Below, piece by piece: positions 18,824 to 27,892 of a stretch of 64,000 nucleotides of DNA (position 1 is the first letter of the stretch; every line of letters begins with the position of its first letter). A program made the position numbers and the translations under genes. Origin of the DNA: Clostridia bacterium (GTDB taxonomy: Bacteria > Bacillota > Clostridia > Oscillospirales > Acutalibacteraceae); assembly GCA_024692685.1 (NCBI GenBank), contig JAILMJ010000010.1:1-64000 (forward strand), read 5' to 3'. Below the pieces are notes generated by a model. It was not told the DNA's origin and made no database searches. It saw only the letters and a program-made list of their open reading frames with translations.

Positions 18824-21800
18824 TCAGACGGTAAGTTTCCAGCATTTGATTTCGAACGGAGCTATGGTGAAGCTGAGTTTATTTCCGCTGAAACCGTTAT
18901 AATCAACGTCGTTGCGCTCAACAAGGTCACATTCGGCAACCTTCTTTATTTCGGAGAAGAAGTCAAAATCAACCTGAGTTCTCTTTCCGGTCTTTTCAAC
19001 AAATCTTACGATGTAATCATCGCTGTCCTCGCATTTTTTGACGGCTTCGAGCGTAACGTTAGGAGCGGAAAGTTTCATAAAAGACTTTTCGTTTTCGCCC
19101 TGATTTGATTCCGCTATATCAACCGCAACCGGCATATTGTTCAGTTCAAGGCCTCTTGTAAGAGTTGAAGCGTCTTTCCAGTTACCTTTGTGAGGATAGA
19201 GTGAGTAAGTGAAATAATGCTCTCCTCTGTCGCTTTCGGGGTCGGGATTCATCGGAGCCTTGAGGAGCGTGACTATCATTCTCTGCTCATTTACCTCAAA
19301 ACCGTATTTGCAGTCGTTGAGAATGGAGAGTCCGTATCCGTCTTCCGAAAGGTCTATGAAATTGTGGGCTGATACTTCAAATTTTGCCTTGTCATAGGGA
19401 TTATGGCGGTAATTTGAGCTTTCGATTGTTGCATAGGCGATATCTCTGGTGAATTTCTGCGCCTTTATATCGACATCAAATCCGACTTTGAGAAGCTTTT
19501 CTTTTTCCCACCAGGAGATATGTGTGTCAAAGTCAATCCTGTCAAGCTTGTTATACAAAAGGATATTCTGATGAATGACGGACTTGAAAATCTGCTTTGA
19601 GATTGTGACGCAGGTAAACACTTCGCCGCGTACGATCTTTTCTATTTTGCCGGGCTTGGTTTCAAATTCCCTGTCAACGTAGGTTGCAACTATATCCCAG
19701 GCGTCATATTTACCCGGAAGATCCTCGTAGATACGGAATGCGTTGCCCTTGCCGCAAAGTACTTCCCTTGAATTCTTTTTATCATAAATTGAAACAAGCT
19801 CTGCTGAGTTGTCAAATTCAAGCGAGAAAAGATCGTTCTCAATCTTTTCTGCCGTTATTTCCTCTGCGTTACAGGGCTTTTCGTCTTTGTAATAGTAAAC
19901 CTTGAAGCCGACAGCAGGCAGATTTTCAGCTATAAATACAATCACCTTTGTTCCGTCGGGTTTAACATAGACCTGAGTTGGAATTCTGACTCCGTCAGCG
20001 CTGTATATTACCGCATCTTTATAAGGCAGTTTAACCTTTGTTGTTGCCTCAACACCGAGAGAGTTGAAAAGGGCGAAGGGTTTTCCGGTGCCGTTTCCTT
20101 TGCAGGTGTTTCCCGCGATTGTGTTGAGTGCCTCAGAGCGAACCTTTTCGCCGATCCGGATTATGTCTTCATACTTTTTGCACCATTCTCCGAAAACCTC
20201 GGTTATATGTGAACCGGGCAATCCGTCATGAAATTGAGTAAGCAAAAGCTCCTGCCAGCCTTTGTTGAGCTCATCAAGCGGATATTCATAGCCGTATTTT
20301 CCTGCTATTGAGGCGAAAATTTCAGCCTGTCTGTAAAGATTTTCACAGTATCTGTTGTATTTTTTGAGCAGTGCTTTTGTGGTGTGGACACCTCTGTGCT
20401 CTTCGAGGTACAATTCATCTTTCCAGACGGGTATATTTGTATCGGTTGCCTTCGCTTTCATACGGGCGAGCGAGTCCTCTATCTTGCTCGGAACAGCCTC
20501 GGGCAAACCGGGGAATTTGCTGTATCTCCTGACGTATTCGAGCATCTCAGTGTCGACTCCGCCACCGCCGTCTCCCCAGCCGTAGCAGTACATTGATTCG
20601 CCTATGGTTGCTTTGTCGGAGTATTTCTGCCAGTTCATCTTCAGGCTGTCTGCCTCTACCGTTCCGATGAAATGCGTCGGAGGTACAATTGAAAACACTC
20701 TTGAACCGTCGGGGCCTTCCCACCAGAATGTGTTGTATTTCCAGGGATTTGTATCGTTCCAGATACCCATTTTATGCGTAACGAAATATTCGACTCCGGC
20801 CTTCTTCAGAATCTGAGGCATCGCATAGCTGTTGCCGAATACATCGGGCACCCAGCAGGTTTTTGGAGTGATACCGAAGGTTTTTTCGGCGTATCTAATG
20901 CCGTGGAGCAACTGACGGGCAAACGATTCGCCGGAGATGAGATTGCAGTCCGGTTCAACCCACATCGCTCCTATATATTCCCATCTGCCTTCTTCTATTC
21001 TCTTTTTGACCTGCTCAAATATTTTTGGATATCTCCGCTCAAGTTCAATATAAGTAGGTACGGTTGACTGAGAGAAAATGAAGTCGGGATATTGCTCCAT
21101 AAGTCTCAGCATTGTGGCGTGGGTTCTGCCGAGTTTGCGGACATACTCTTTATAAGCCCACATAAAGACAACATCAAGATGCGAGTTGCCTATGAGAGCA
21201 AGTCTGCCGACAGATGAGTAGTTGGGATTGTTATATATTCTGTCATAAAGAACTTTTTGTGCAAGAAGCAGCTCTTTTTTGAATTCCTCAGTTTCGAGGT
21301 CAAAATTGACGTGAAGGAAGGCCTCTTTGAGAGCGGCTCTGATTGTTTCCTCAAGCCCCTTGTCAAGCACAGGCATGAACAGAGCATTAAAGACCGCCTT
21401 GAAATCCCAATATACTTCCTCGATAAGCGGGTCAACGACTCCGATGAATGAGCAGGAGAGAGTTTTTACGGTTGATTCGTTTGAATGCCATACATAGTAT
21501 GACTCTATATCCACATCATAATGCTCTTTTCCGGTAGCTTCTGAGGTAAGCAGCACACTGTTGCGAAATGGATCCATTCCCTGATAAGGCTCCCCGTTTA
21601 CAGAAAGCAGGGAGTCGCCGCCGAAGTAAACATTCAGCGTTACCTTTTTGCCTGCAAATCTTTCCGGCATATCAAATGAATTCTTAAAGAAGGCGCTCCA
21701 GCCGTTGTTGCCCCACTTGTCGCCGACATTGATTTCTTTCCACTCATCGTAGAAAAACTCATATTCGCCGATATCTTTATAGATGCACTCTTTCATCTTC

Positions 21801-21985
21801 CAGGGCGGAATACTCTCAATATCGGTAAAAATGCGCTTTTTAAGCATTTTAAGTTTAACGTTTACAAGGTCATCAAAGGAAAAAATACCTCTTTGTTTAC
21901 CCTTTGTGGCATCGCGCCAGTCGTCAACATGGGCGTCCATTGCTTCAAGGGAGGCGACAGCGTCTATGTTTTTTATTTCCGCCAT
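18824..21985 (-). CDS. GH38 alpha-mannosidase
   Basis: 1053 residues, typical size for bacterial class II alpha-mannosidases, no signal peptide. The N-terminal ancillary domain is followed by the catalytic domain with the zinc-binding HLD near residue 269 (NSHLDVVFMW in place of the common HxHxDxxWxW), WEYIGAMWVEPDCN, and the nucleophile Asp in WVPDVFGNS near 380, then the C-terminal beta domains. It hydrolyses terminal alpha-linked mannose, here probably from imported N-glycan or mannan fragments. First gene of an operon with an acyl esterase and GH51; promoter and palindromic operator candidate lie just upstream. AAAGGAGATG precedes the start. Confidence 0.93.
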   Translation of the reverse strand: MAEIKNIDAVASLEAMDAHVDDWRDATKGKQRGIFSFDDLVNVKLKMLKKRIFTDIESIPPWKMKECIYKDIGEYEFFYDEWKEINVGDKWGNNGWSAFFKNSFDMPERFAGKKVTLNVYFGGDSLLSVNGEPYQGMDPFRNSVLLTSEATGKEHYDVDIESYYVWHSNESTVKTLSCSFIGVVDPLIEEVYWDFKAVFNALFMPVLDKGLEETIRAALKEAFLHVNFDLETEEFKKELLLAQKVLYDRIYNNPNYSSVGRLALIGNSHLDVVFMWAYKEYVRKLGRTHATMLRLMEQYPDFIFSQSTVPTYIELERRYPKIFEQVKKRIEEGRWEYIGAMWVEPDCNLISGESFARQLLHGIRYAEKTFGITPKTCWVPDVFGNSYAMPQILKKAGVEYFVTHKMGIWNDTNPWKYNTFWWEGPDGSRVFSIVPPTHFIGTVEADSLKMNWQKYSDKATIGESMYCYGWGDGGGGVDTEMLEYVRRYSKFPGLPEAVPSKIEDSLARMKAKATDTNIPVWKDELYLEEHRGVHTTKALLKKYNRYCENLYRQAEIFASIAGKYGYEYPLDELNKGWQELLLTQFHDGLPGSHITEVFGEWCKKYEDIIRIGEKVRSEALNTIAGNTCKGNGTGKPFALFNSLGVEATTKVKLPYKDAVIYSADGVRIPTQVYVKPDGTKVIVFIAENLPAVGFKVYYYKDEKPCNAEEITAEKIENDLFSLEFDNSAELVSIYDKKNSREVLCGKGNAFRIYEDLPGKYDAWDIVATYVDREFETKPGKIEKIVRGEVFTCVTISKQIFKSVIHQNILLYNKLDRIDFDTHISWWEKEKLLKVGFDVDIKAQKFTRDIAYATIESSNYRHNPYDKAKFEVSAHNFIDLSEDGYGLSILNDCKYGFEVNEQRMIVTLLKAPMNPDPESDRGEHYFTYSLYPHKGNWKDASTLTRGLELNNMPVAVDIAESNQGENEKSFMKLSAPNVTLEAVKKCEDSDDYIVRFVEKTGKRTQVDFDFFSEIKKVAECDLVERNDVDYNGFSGNKLSFTIAPFEIKCWKLTV

Positions 21986-22005
21986 AAAAACATCTCCTTT
22001 TTTAC

Positions 22006-22020
22006 CCGTTTTAAAAACGG
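22006..22020. promoter_or_regulatory. Palindromic operator candidate in GH38 leader
   Basis: Perfect palindrome CCGTTTT-A-AAAACGG, 7-base arms, placed about 6-20 bases after the predicted transcription start and just before the ribosome site. Position suits a LacI- or GntR-type sugar repressor; no such regulator is in the window. Confidence 0.45.
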
Positions 22021-22032
22021 CACTTTAAAGTA

Positions 22033-22061
22033 AGTATATCATTTGATTATATCTATTTCAA
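22033..22061 (-). promoter_or_regulatory. Promoter of the GH38-esterase-GH51 operon
   Basis: Minus strand TTGAAA (22061-22056), 17 bases, TATACT (22038-22033), about 50 bases before the GH38 start. Confidence 0.75.
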
Positions 22062-22199
22062 CACGCATACTGTATAAAAATAATATAAATATTTCGGGCA
22101 AACCGATAAAGAAGAAGCGTTTTGCGTTTTAGTCAGATGGCCTGTATCCGTATTTACGTATGTCAAAAAAATGAATATGTTTTTATGCAGAGTTAACTA

Positions 22200-22228
22200 T
22201 TGAATAAAGTTGGTCTGTATGATAAAAT
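22200..22228 (+). promoter_or_regulatory. Promoter of the zinc-ribbon membrane protein gene
   Basis: TTGAAT, 17 bases, TAAAAT preceded by TGA (extended -10 like), about 34 bases before the ATG. Confidence 0.65.
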
Positions 22229-22261
22229 AAACAGAGATTTTAAAATTCGGAGGAGATTGGC

Positions 22262-23179
22262 ATGGCGGTTTGTCCTAAGTGCGGATATAAACTTAAACTC
22301 ACGGATTGGAAGCCCAACTGTCCCAAGTGCGGTATAAATCTGAATTACTACGGTCTTGAAGAAAAACTTCAGGAGGAGGCCGATGTTGCTGAAATTGAGC
22401 ATGTCAGTGTTCAGAAAAAGATTGACAGGCTCAAGGCATCCTTTGTCGGTTCACCTTTGACAGTCATCAGGATATTCCTTTCTGTTCTGCCATTGGGCGC
22501 TCTTATGTTGCCGCTTTGTGTTGTTAACTATAACGGGCCTTTCATTGAGCAGACTGCAACAAAAGTTAATGTTTTAACGCTGTATAATTTTATTTCCTCA
22601 CTTGATTTCGATGCGCTTTTCACTATGGCAGGGTCGAAACTTCTCGGCAGAGGATTCACGGGCTTTGCTGTTTCAATGATTGCGATTCTCCTTTCTGCGG
22701 TTATGGTTCTTATCAGTCTTCTGGCTCTGACTATGGCTATGGGCAAAAAGGGGAATATCAGAAATATCACCAATAATGTCATAGCCATTTGTCTTGCCGT
22801 TGTTTCACTACTTGGATTCAATGTTTTTGCCGAAAGTGTAAATTCTGTGTTCCCGGAGTTTTTCAGCGGAAAGATTATGTTCGGAGCGTATGTTTATATC
22901 GGCTTGCTTGCCCTTCTGCTTGTGCTTAATATCTACCTGACAATAAACAAGGTAAAAGTAAAATACAAGCAGTGCTATATCGGCGGAATTCCGTCTGAGG
23001 AATACTTCAAAATGGTTGAGGACGGCGTATCCGAGGAAGAAATCCACGCCAGGATGGATGCTGTTCTTGCTGAGAAAGAGACCGAAAGACTTGCTGAGGC
23101 AGCTAAAAAGGCGGCGGAAAAGAAAGCCAAGGACGATGCCGAGCTTGCCAGAAAAGCTCATATAGATACTAAAGAATAA
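22262..23179 (+). CDS. Zinc-ribbon membrane protein of unknown function
   Basis: 305 residues. N-terminal zinc ribbon with paired CPKCG knuckles (Cys4, Cys7, Cys20, Cys23), a short acidic linker, then four hydrophobic helices (about 65-85, 135-160, 172-195, 205-228) and a cytoplasmic C-terminal tail of about 60 residues that is Lys/Glu/Ala-rich and predicted to be a charged helix. Ribosome site GGAGGAGAT gives a clear ATG. It has its own promoter and terminator, so it is monocistronic. The ribbon suggests protein or nucleic-acid contact at the membrane face; I recognise no named family and assign no function. Confidence 0.75.
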   Translation: MAVCPKCGYKLKLTDWKPNCPKCGINLNYYGLEEKLQEEADVAEIEHVSVQKKIDRLKASFVGSPLTVIRIFLSVLPLGALMLPLCVVNYNGPFIEQTATKVNVLTLYNFISSLDFDALFTMAGSKLLGRGFTGFAVSMIAILLSAVMVLISLLALTMAMGKKGNIRNITNNVIAICLAVVSLLGFNVFAESVNSVFPEFFSGKIMFGAYVYIGLLALLLVLNIYLTINKVKVKYKQCYIGGIPSEEYFKMVEDGVSEEEIHARMDAVLAEKETERLAEAAKKAAEKKAKDDAELARKAHIDTKE

Positions 23180-23183
23180 TAAT

Positions 23184-23210
23184 AAAGCCTCCGATATGGA
23201 GGCTTTTATT
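23184..23210 (+). terminator. Terminator after the zinc-ribbon protein gene
   Basis: Stem AAAGCCTCC/GGAGGCTTT with a five-base loop, then TTTATTT. Confidence 0.88.
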
Positions 23211-23251
23211 TAATCCGGTATTTACCATTATATCAGAGGAGGAGAAACAAT

Positions 23252-25510
23252 TTGCTGTCTGTAATAAGAGCGATTATTTCATTTTTTGTTTCAATAGAGC
23301 TGATATTTTCACCCGCTTCATTCAGCGGGTTTGATGGCGGTGCGGATGTTCCGTCCTGCACATCGGGTGAATACGGTCAGTATGTAAATCCGTTTACGGG
23401 CTCTGGGGGGATACCCTGGGCCTGCGGTATGCTTAGCCCCGCTGCGACGGTTCCGTTCGGGTGTGTTCGTCTCGGGCCGGACACCTCAATGGTTAACGGT
23501 CTGTATCTTTTCAAAACCAACACCTCCGGTTATTACTATGAGCATCACCACATTCTCGGCTTCAGTTACGGCAGGCTTTCGGGTACGGGAATCCGGGATT
23601 ACGGAATGTTCAGAGTTACTCCGGAAATCGGGAAGAACGGAAGCGGCAAACCGGCTGTTCTGGCATTTTCACATAACAGGGAAACTGCGGTTCCGGGATA
23701 TTATGCCGTCCGGCTGCCCGGTATCGGCGCGCTTGCCGAAATGACAGCGACTTCTCATACCGGTTATCAAAGGTTTACATTCTCATCAGGTAAAGATGCT
23801 TCACTCTATATTGACGCTTCATCCCACTTGACTGACAGTTCAACGGAAAATGCAGAAATTTCAGTTGACCGGGAGGAAGGCACGGTAATCGCTTCCGTGC
23901 TGATGAAAGGTGGTTTTTCATCCCGTTCAGAAGGGCTTACGGCTTATTATTACGGCGAATTCGACAGAGACCTTGTTTCATATACCGATTGTGACGGCGC
24001 AGGAGTACGCCTTGAATTCGGAAATCTTAAAGATAAACCGCTGACCCTCAGGGCAGGCATCAGTTTCATAAGTGTTGAAAATGCCAGGCAGAATCTGATT
24101 GACGAAGCGGGTTCCCTGAACTTTGATGAAGTTAGAGAAACTGCCGCTCAGTCCTGGGAGGAGCGCCTTTCAACTGTAAAAATCAAAGCGGACGATGAGG
24201 TGAAAAGAATTTTTTATACCGCTCTGTATCACTCCATGGTTATGCCGACCGATTTTACGGATTCAAACGGTGAATATCTCGGTTTTGATAAGAAGACGCA
24301 TAACGCCGAGGGATACACTTACCGAACCGATATGTCTCTCTGGGATACGGCAAGAGATATAAACGCCCTGTATACTTTGATTGCACCCGATATTCAGGCA
24401 GACTGTCTGAACAGCCTTCTTTCCATGGCAGACCTGGGCGGAGTTTTACCGCGCTGGCCTATGGGTGCGGGTTATACCGGTTCTATGTTCGGCAATCCGG
24501 CCGAGCTTGTCTTTGCGGAGAGTTATCTTAAAGGTATAGAAAACATAGATTATAACAAAGCTCTTGACTATATGTTCAAATCCGCAACGACTTTTGACAA
24601 CAAGGAAAACCGCGAGTTCGGTGAACTCTATAATGAGTATGGTTATATTCCGGATGATCTTGTCAACGGTCAGTCAGGAGAATATTCTGTCAGCAGAACT
24701 GTTGAATATGCCTGGGAAGACAGTGCCGCAGCTGAACTTGCAAAGGAACTGGGCAGGAGAGAGGAAGAAGAGTTTTTCAGAAAAAGCTCCGGCAATGCCG
24801 CCAATCTCTGGGATGAGGAAACAAGGTATTACAGACCGAGAAATTCAGACGGAAGCTGGTGCAGAATCAGACCTCGTCTGACCTCGTTTTATGATGATAT
24901 ATTCGGCACATCGTTTTCCGATGCCTACTGCGAGGGAAGCGCGAGGCACTGGCGCTGGAACGAACTGAATAACATAGACGGTATGATAGCCCGTTTCGGT
25001 TCCGATGAATACTTCGTAAGTGAACTCGAACGGTTTATGGAGGATGCTTCAAGCTCTGCCGGTGCCGTTGACCCCGGTTCGGGTTACTGGATCGGCAACC
25101 AGCACGATCTCCACACTCCTTATCTGTTCTCGGATGCAGGCAGAAGCGACCTGACTCAGAAGTGGGTTCGCTGGACCCTTAAAAACCGATTCTCCGCAGC
25201 TCCTGACGGTCTTGACGGCAATGACGATGCAGGTACACTCAGCGCCTGGTATGTCTTTTCGTCTCTTGGTTTTTACCCTCTTGCAGGTACGGATAAATAC
25301 TGGGTCGGTTCACCCTGCGTTGAATCTGCAACGGTTACTCTGCCCGGAGGAAAAATTCTGGAAATAAATGCAGTTAACCAGAGCGAAAAAAACATTTATG
25401 TAAACAGCGTAACATTTAACGGCAGTTCTGTTGAAAGCAACTATATTACACACGAAATGCTTATGCAGGGAGGCACTCTCACTTTCAATATGACTGACAC
25501 AGCCGGTTGA
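23252..25510 (+). CDS. Secreted GH92 exo-alpha-mannosidase
   Basis: 752 residues from a TTG start supported by AGAGGAGGAG about eight bases upstream; no better ATG exists. Signal peptide-like N terminus (MLSVIRAIISFFVSIELIF). Family signatures of the calcium-dependent, inverting GH92 enzymes are present: YVNPFTGSGG near the mature N terminus, DMSLWDTAR, GAGYTGSMFGNPAELVFAE, YCEGSARHWRW, and GNDDAGTLSAWYVFSSLGFYPLAG near the C terminus. It would trim alpha-mannose from N-glycans or yeast mannan outside the cell, complementing the cytoplasmic GH38 encoded 1.3 kb upstream on the other strand. Terminator follows. No separate promoter is obvious in the short gap after the upstream terminator. Confidence 0.92.
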   Translation: MLSVIRAIISFFVSIELIFSPASFSGFDGGADVPSCTSGEYGQYVNPFTGSGGIPWACGMLSPAATVPFGCVRLGPDTSMVNGLYLFKTNTSGYYYEHHHILGFSYGRLSGTGIRDYGMFRVTPEIGKNGSGKPAVLAFSHNRETAVPGYYAVRLPGIGALAEMTATSHTGYQRFTFSSGKDASLYIDASSHLTDSSTENAEISVDREEGTVIASVLMKGGFSSRSEGLTAYYYGEFDRDLVSYTDCDGAGVRLEFGNLKDKPLTLRAGISFISVENARQNLIDEAGSLNFDEVRETAAQSWEERLSTVKIKADDEVKRIFYTALYHSMVMPTDFTDSNGEYLGFDKKTHNAEGYTYRTDMSLWDTARDINALYTLIAPDIQADCLNSLLSMADLGGVLPRWPMGAGYTGSMFGNPAELVFAESYLKGIENIDYNKALDYMFKSATTFDNKENREFGELYNEYGYIPDDLVNGQSGEYSVSRTVEYAWEDSAAAELAKELGRREEEEFFRKSSGNAANLWDEETRYYRPRNSDGSWCRIRPRLTSFYDDIFGTSFSDAYCEGSARHWRWNELNNIDGMIARFGSDEYFVSELERFMEDASSSAGAVDPGSGYWIGNQHDLHTPYLFSDAGRSDLTQKWVRWTLKNRFSAAPDGLDGNDDAGTLSAWYVFSSLGFYPLAGTDKYWVGSPCVESATVTLPGGKILEINAVNQSEKNIYVNSVTFNGSSVESNYITHEMLMQGGTLTFNMTDTAG

Positions 25511-25531
25511 TGTTATTATTCTTATAAACCG

Positions 25532-25559
25532 AAAAGCCACCCGAGACGGGTGGCTTTTT
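25532..25559. terminator. Bidirectional terminator between GH92 and the lipoprotein gene
   Basis: Eleven-base-pair inverted repeat AAAAGCCACCC/GGGTGGCTTTT with U tracts on both strands; ends the GH92 transcript and the long minus-strand asd-dapA-dapB-nrdR operon. Confidence 0.9.
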
Positions 25560-25560
25560 C

Positions 25561-26427
25561 TTATAACAGGTAGAATGCCGATTCAAATTTTGAGGCATCT
25601 ATTTTTATTTCTGCCGGAGTAGCTGCGCTGTAGTCTTTCAGAATCAGTATATTATCTGAATATTCATAAACATATTCGTAGTTCTTTCTTTTTTTGGAAT
25701 ATGTCCAGCTTTTGCCCAGGCCGGAGAGAGCCTTGCCGTAAATGCCGTTCTTTTCGGCTGTGTAGGTCTTGGTTTTCAGCTTTGAGCAGTACATCTCCCT
25801 TAGTTTACCGTCGCTGTCGAAATCCGCCGTAATCCTGCCCCTGTCGGTTTGCACGGCAAAAGAATTATCCGACAGAGTGACAAATTCAAGGAATTCGCTC
25901 TCATCGCCGTCACCGTCGCCTTCTTTATCCGAAAGGTACAGATATCTGAAGGAATCGCTTTCCTTATCGTAACTGACAGTAAAAGTTTCTATGTATTCCT
26001 CGTGAATAAACTTAAGCAGGTATTCATTTTCCGCGGAAGTGTATATAACAGTTGCTCCGTCTGCGTCCGCGCGGAATAAGCTCTCCGCATCGCTTGATGT
26101 CAGTTCATCGCTGAATTGTGATATTATTCTGTAATACTTTATTTCAATAGGGGAAAAAGCGGAAAGGATATAATCCTTGCTGAGAAAATAGTTTGAAGGA
26201 TTATCCTGCTTGACCGTTTTGTTATGTTCGTCCTTGAGCACTGTTATCCTTGTTGTCAGCGCTGACATTACGGAATCGTATCTCGACATGGCGCCGGGAA
26301 AATTCATCTCATAATTCGTGATGTTGAGCATATCAGCAGTAACAATGGGGTTTTGCTCTTCGTCTTTTCCGCAGGAACTTAATAAAACAAGAAGCAGAGC
26401 TACGATAAGTATTAAAGATTTCTTCAT
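25561..26427 (-). CDS. Lipoprotein of unknown function
   Basis: 288 residues from ATG 26427; the longer frame upstream runs into nrdR coding sequence and is rejected. Lipobox LSSC with Cys19 after a Leu-rich signal (MKKSLILIVALLLVLLSSC). The mature part contains repeated beta-strand pairs ending in Asp/Gly turns such as FDSDGKLREMYCSKLKT and lacks any catalytic motif I recognise. It starts one base after the nrdR stop, so it is probably translated with it and is the last gene of the asd operon. Its product would sit on the outer face of the membrane; function unknown. Confidence 0.7.
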   Translation of the reverse strand: MKKSLILIVALLLVLLSSCGKDEEQNPIVTADMLNITNYEMNFPGAMSRYDSVMSALTTRITVLKDEHNKTVKQDNPSNYFLSKDYILSAFSPIEIKYYRIISQFSDELTSSDAESLFRADADGATVIYTSAENEYLLKFIHEEYIETFTVSYDKESDSFRYLYLSDKEGDGDGDESEFLEFVTLSDNSFAVQTDRGRITADFDSDGKLREMYCSKLKTKTYTAEKNGIYGKALSGLGKSWTYSKKRKNYEYVYEYSDNILILKDYSAATPAEIKIDASKFESAFYLL

Positions 26428-26428
26428 T

Positions 26429-26890
26429 TTATTCCTTGCTGTCACTGAGAATTTTTGCAAGCTCTTCCATAAAAGTATTGATATCCTTAAACTGCCTGTA
26501 AACAGATGCAAATCTGACGTAGGCAACCTCATCAAGCATACGGAGCTTTTCCATAGCCATTTCTCCAATGCTTTCGGTAGTTACCTCGCGGTCAAAGCTG
26601 TTTTGAAGCTGAAGCTCAATGCTGTCAACGGCGTTTTCAAGCTGTTCAAGGGAAACAGGTCTTTTTTCGCAGGCCTTGAGCATTCCTTTGAAAAGCTTGC
26701 TTCTGTCAAACTCTTCGCGGGAATGGTCTTTTTTGACTACGATAACGGGAACTGTCTCAATTATTTCATAGGTAGTGAAGCGTTTACCGCAACCGATGCA
26801 CTCTCTGCGCCTTCTGATCCTTTCGCCTTCATCGGTAGGCCTCGAATCAATTACCTTGCTTTCTTCGCAGGAACAAAAAGGACATTTCAT
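26429..26890 (-). CDS. nrdR: NrdR, transcriptional repressor of ribonucleotide reductase genes
   Basis: 153 residues, full length. Zinc ribbon with Cys3, Cys6, Cys31 and Cys34 followed by an ATP-cone domain (about 49-139) that senses ATP/dATP. Signature [31 protein letters not shown] is diagnostic. It represses nrd operons by binding NrdR boxes; no nrd gene lies in this window, so its targets are elsewhere. It is the fifth gene of the minus operon, 24 bases after the hydrolase gene. Confidence 0.97.
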   Translation of the reverse strand: MKCPFCSCEESKVIDSRPTDEGERIRRRRECIGCGKRFTTYEIIETVPVIVVKKDHSREEFDRSKLFKGMLKACEKRPVSLEQLENAVDSIELQLQNSFDREVTTESIGEMAMEKLRMLDEVAYVRFASVYRQFKDINTFMEELAKILSDSKE

Positions 26891-26914
26891 CTGTGATACC
26901 CCTCAATCAGATTA

Positions 26915-27874
26915 TTATTTTATGAATTTATCTGCAAATTCCTTAACTTTTGCCTCATAGGCGGCGGAATCTCTTTTATAGCTTTCAGCGTGAGCAGCGC
27001 CCTTTACAAGGAGCATATCCTTATATTCGCTTGTGCACGCAGCATAAAGCTGGTGGCACATATATGTCGGCACAAAGGTGTCGCTGTTGCCGTGTATGAA
27101 AAGAATGGGAACTTTTGCTTTGCTTACGGCGTTAATGGGATCGGGATCGGCAAAGTCATAGCCGTTGATTTTTCTGTTAAAAATATCCGCGGTGTAGAGA
27201 ATCGGGAATTTCGGTATGTGCATAAGTGATTTAAGACAATGCTCAAATTGTGCCTTGCAGGTCGTGAAACCGCAGTCTGCAACGGTGAACTTGACATTGT
27301 CGGGCAGACTGTCGTCGCCGGACATAAGCATAACCGTTGCACTTCCCATTGAGATACCCTGAAGGATAATCTGTATATCGTCGCCGAATTTTTCTTTCAT
27401 CCAGTCAAGCCAAAGGAGACAATCCTTATACTCACGTTCGCCGAATCCTATCCAGTTGCCGTCGCTCCCTCCGTGAGACTGATGGTCAACAATAAAAACG
27501 TTGTATCCGAGGTCGTGATAAAATTTAGTCATCACTTTATATTCACCGAAGCCTGAGCTCCTGTAACCGTGGGAGCAGAAGACATAAACTTTACTCGGCT
27601 TTTCGGCGGCAATAAGGTGGCCTTTGAGTCTGAGGTTCTGTGAGTTGATTCTTTCAAATTCCTGAATGGGCTGATTTTCAAACCATACTATTCTGGGGTC
27701 AGTAGCCGGAATTGAAGTATCCGCAAGCTTTTTGGCCGCTATACTTGCGATTTTGGGATAAATGCGGGCATTCCTGTTCATCACTTCGTAGAAGATCAGG
27801 TATCCTGCGCCGAAGCTTGCTGCTGCGGCTGTTGCTGTAGCCGAAGCAAGTCTGACCAATGGTTTCAATTTCAT
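26915..27874 (-). CDS. Alpha/beta hydrolase with N-terminal membrane helix
   Basis: 319 residues. An Ala-rich hydrophobic segment (about residues 10-30) probably anchors it to the membrane or exports it. Hydrolase core shows CSHGYRSSGFGEY as oxyanion region, nucleophile Ser in GISMG near residue 177, candidate Asp in FIHGNSDTFVP and His in GAAHAESY, so the catalytic triad is complete. Closest in pattern to YqkD/FrsA-like or BEM46-like hydrolases of Firmicutes; substrate unknown. It lies 18 bases after dapB and 24 before nrdR on the minus strand, making it part of the lysine/DAP operon without an obvious functional link. Confidence 0.85.
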   Translation of the reverse strand: MKLKPLVRLASATATAAAASFGAGYLIFYEVMNRNARIYPKIASIAAKKLADTSIPATDPRIVWFENQPIQEFERINSQNLRLKGHLIAAEKPSKVYVFCSHGYRSSGFGEYKVMTKFYHDLGYNVFIVDHQSHGGSDGNWIGFGEREYKDCLLWLDWMKEKFGDDIQIILQGISMGSATVMLMSGDDSLPDNVKFTVADCGFTTCKAQFEHCLKSLMHIPKFPILYTADIFNRKINGYDFADPDPINAVSKAKVPILFIHGNSDTFVPTYMCHQLYAACTSEYKDMLLVKGAAHAESYKRDSAAYEAKVKEFADKFIK

Positions 27875-27892
27875 GACAAAACCTCCTCAATT

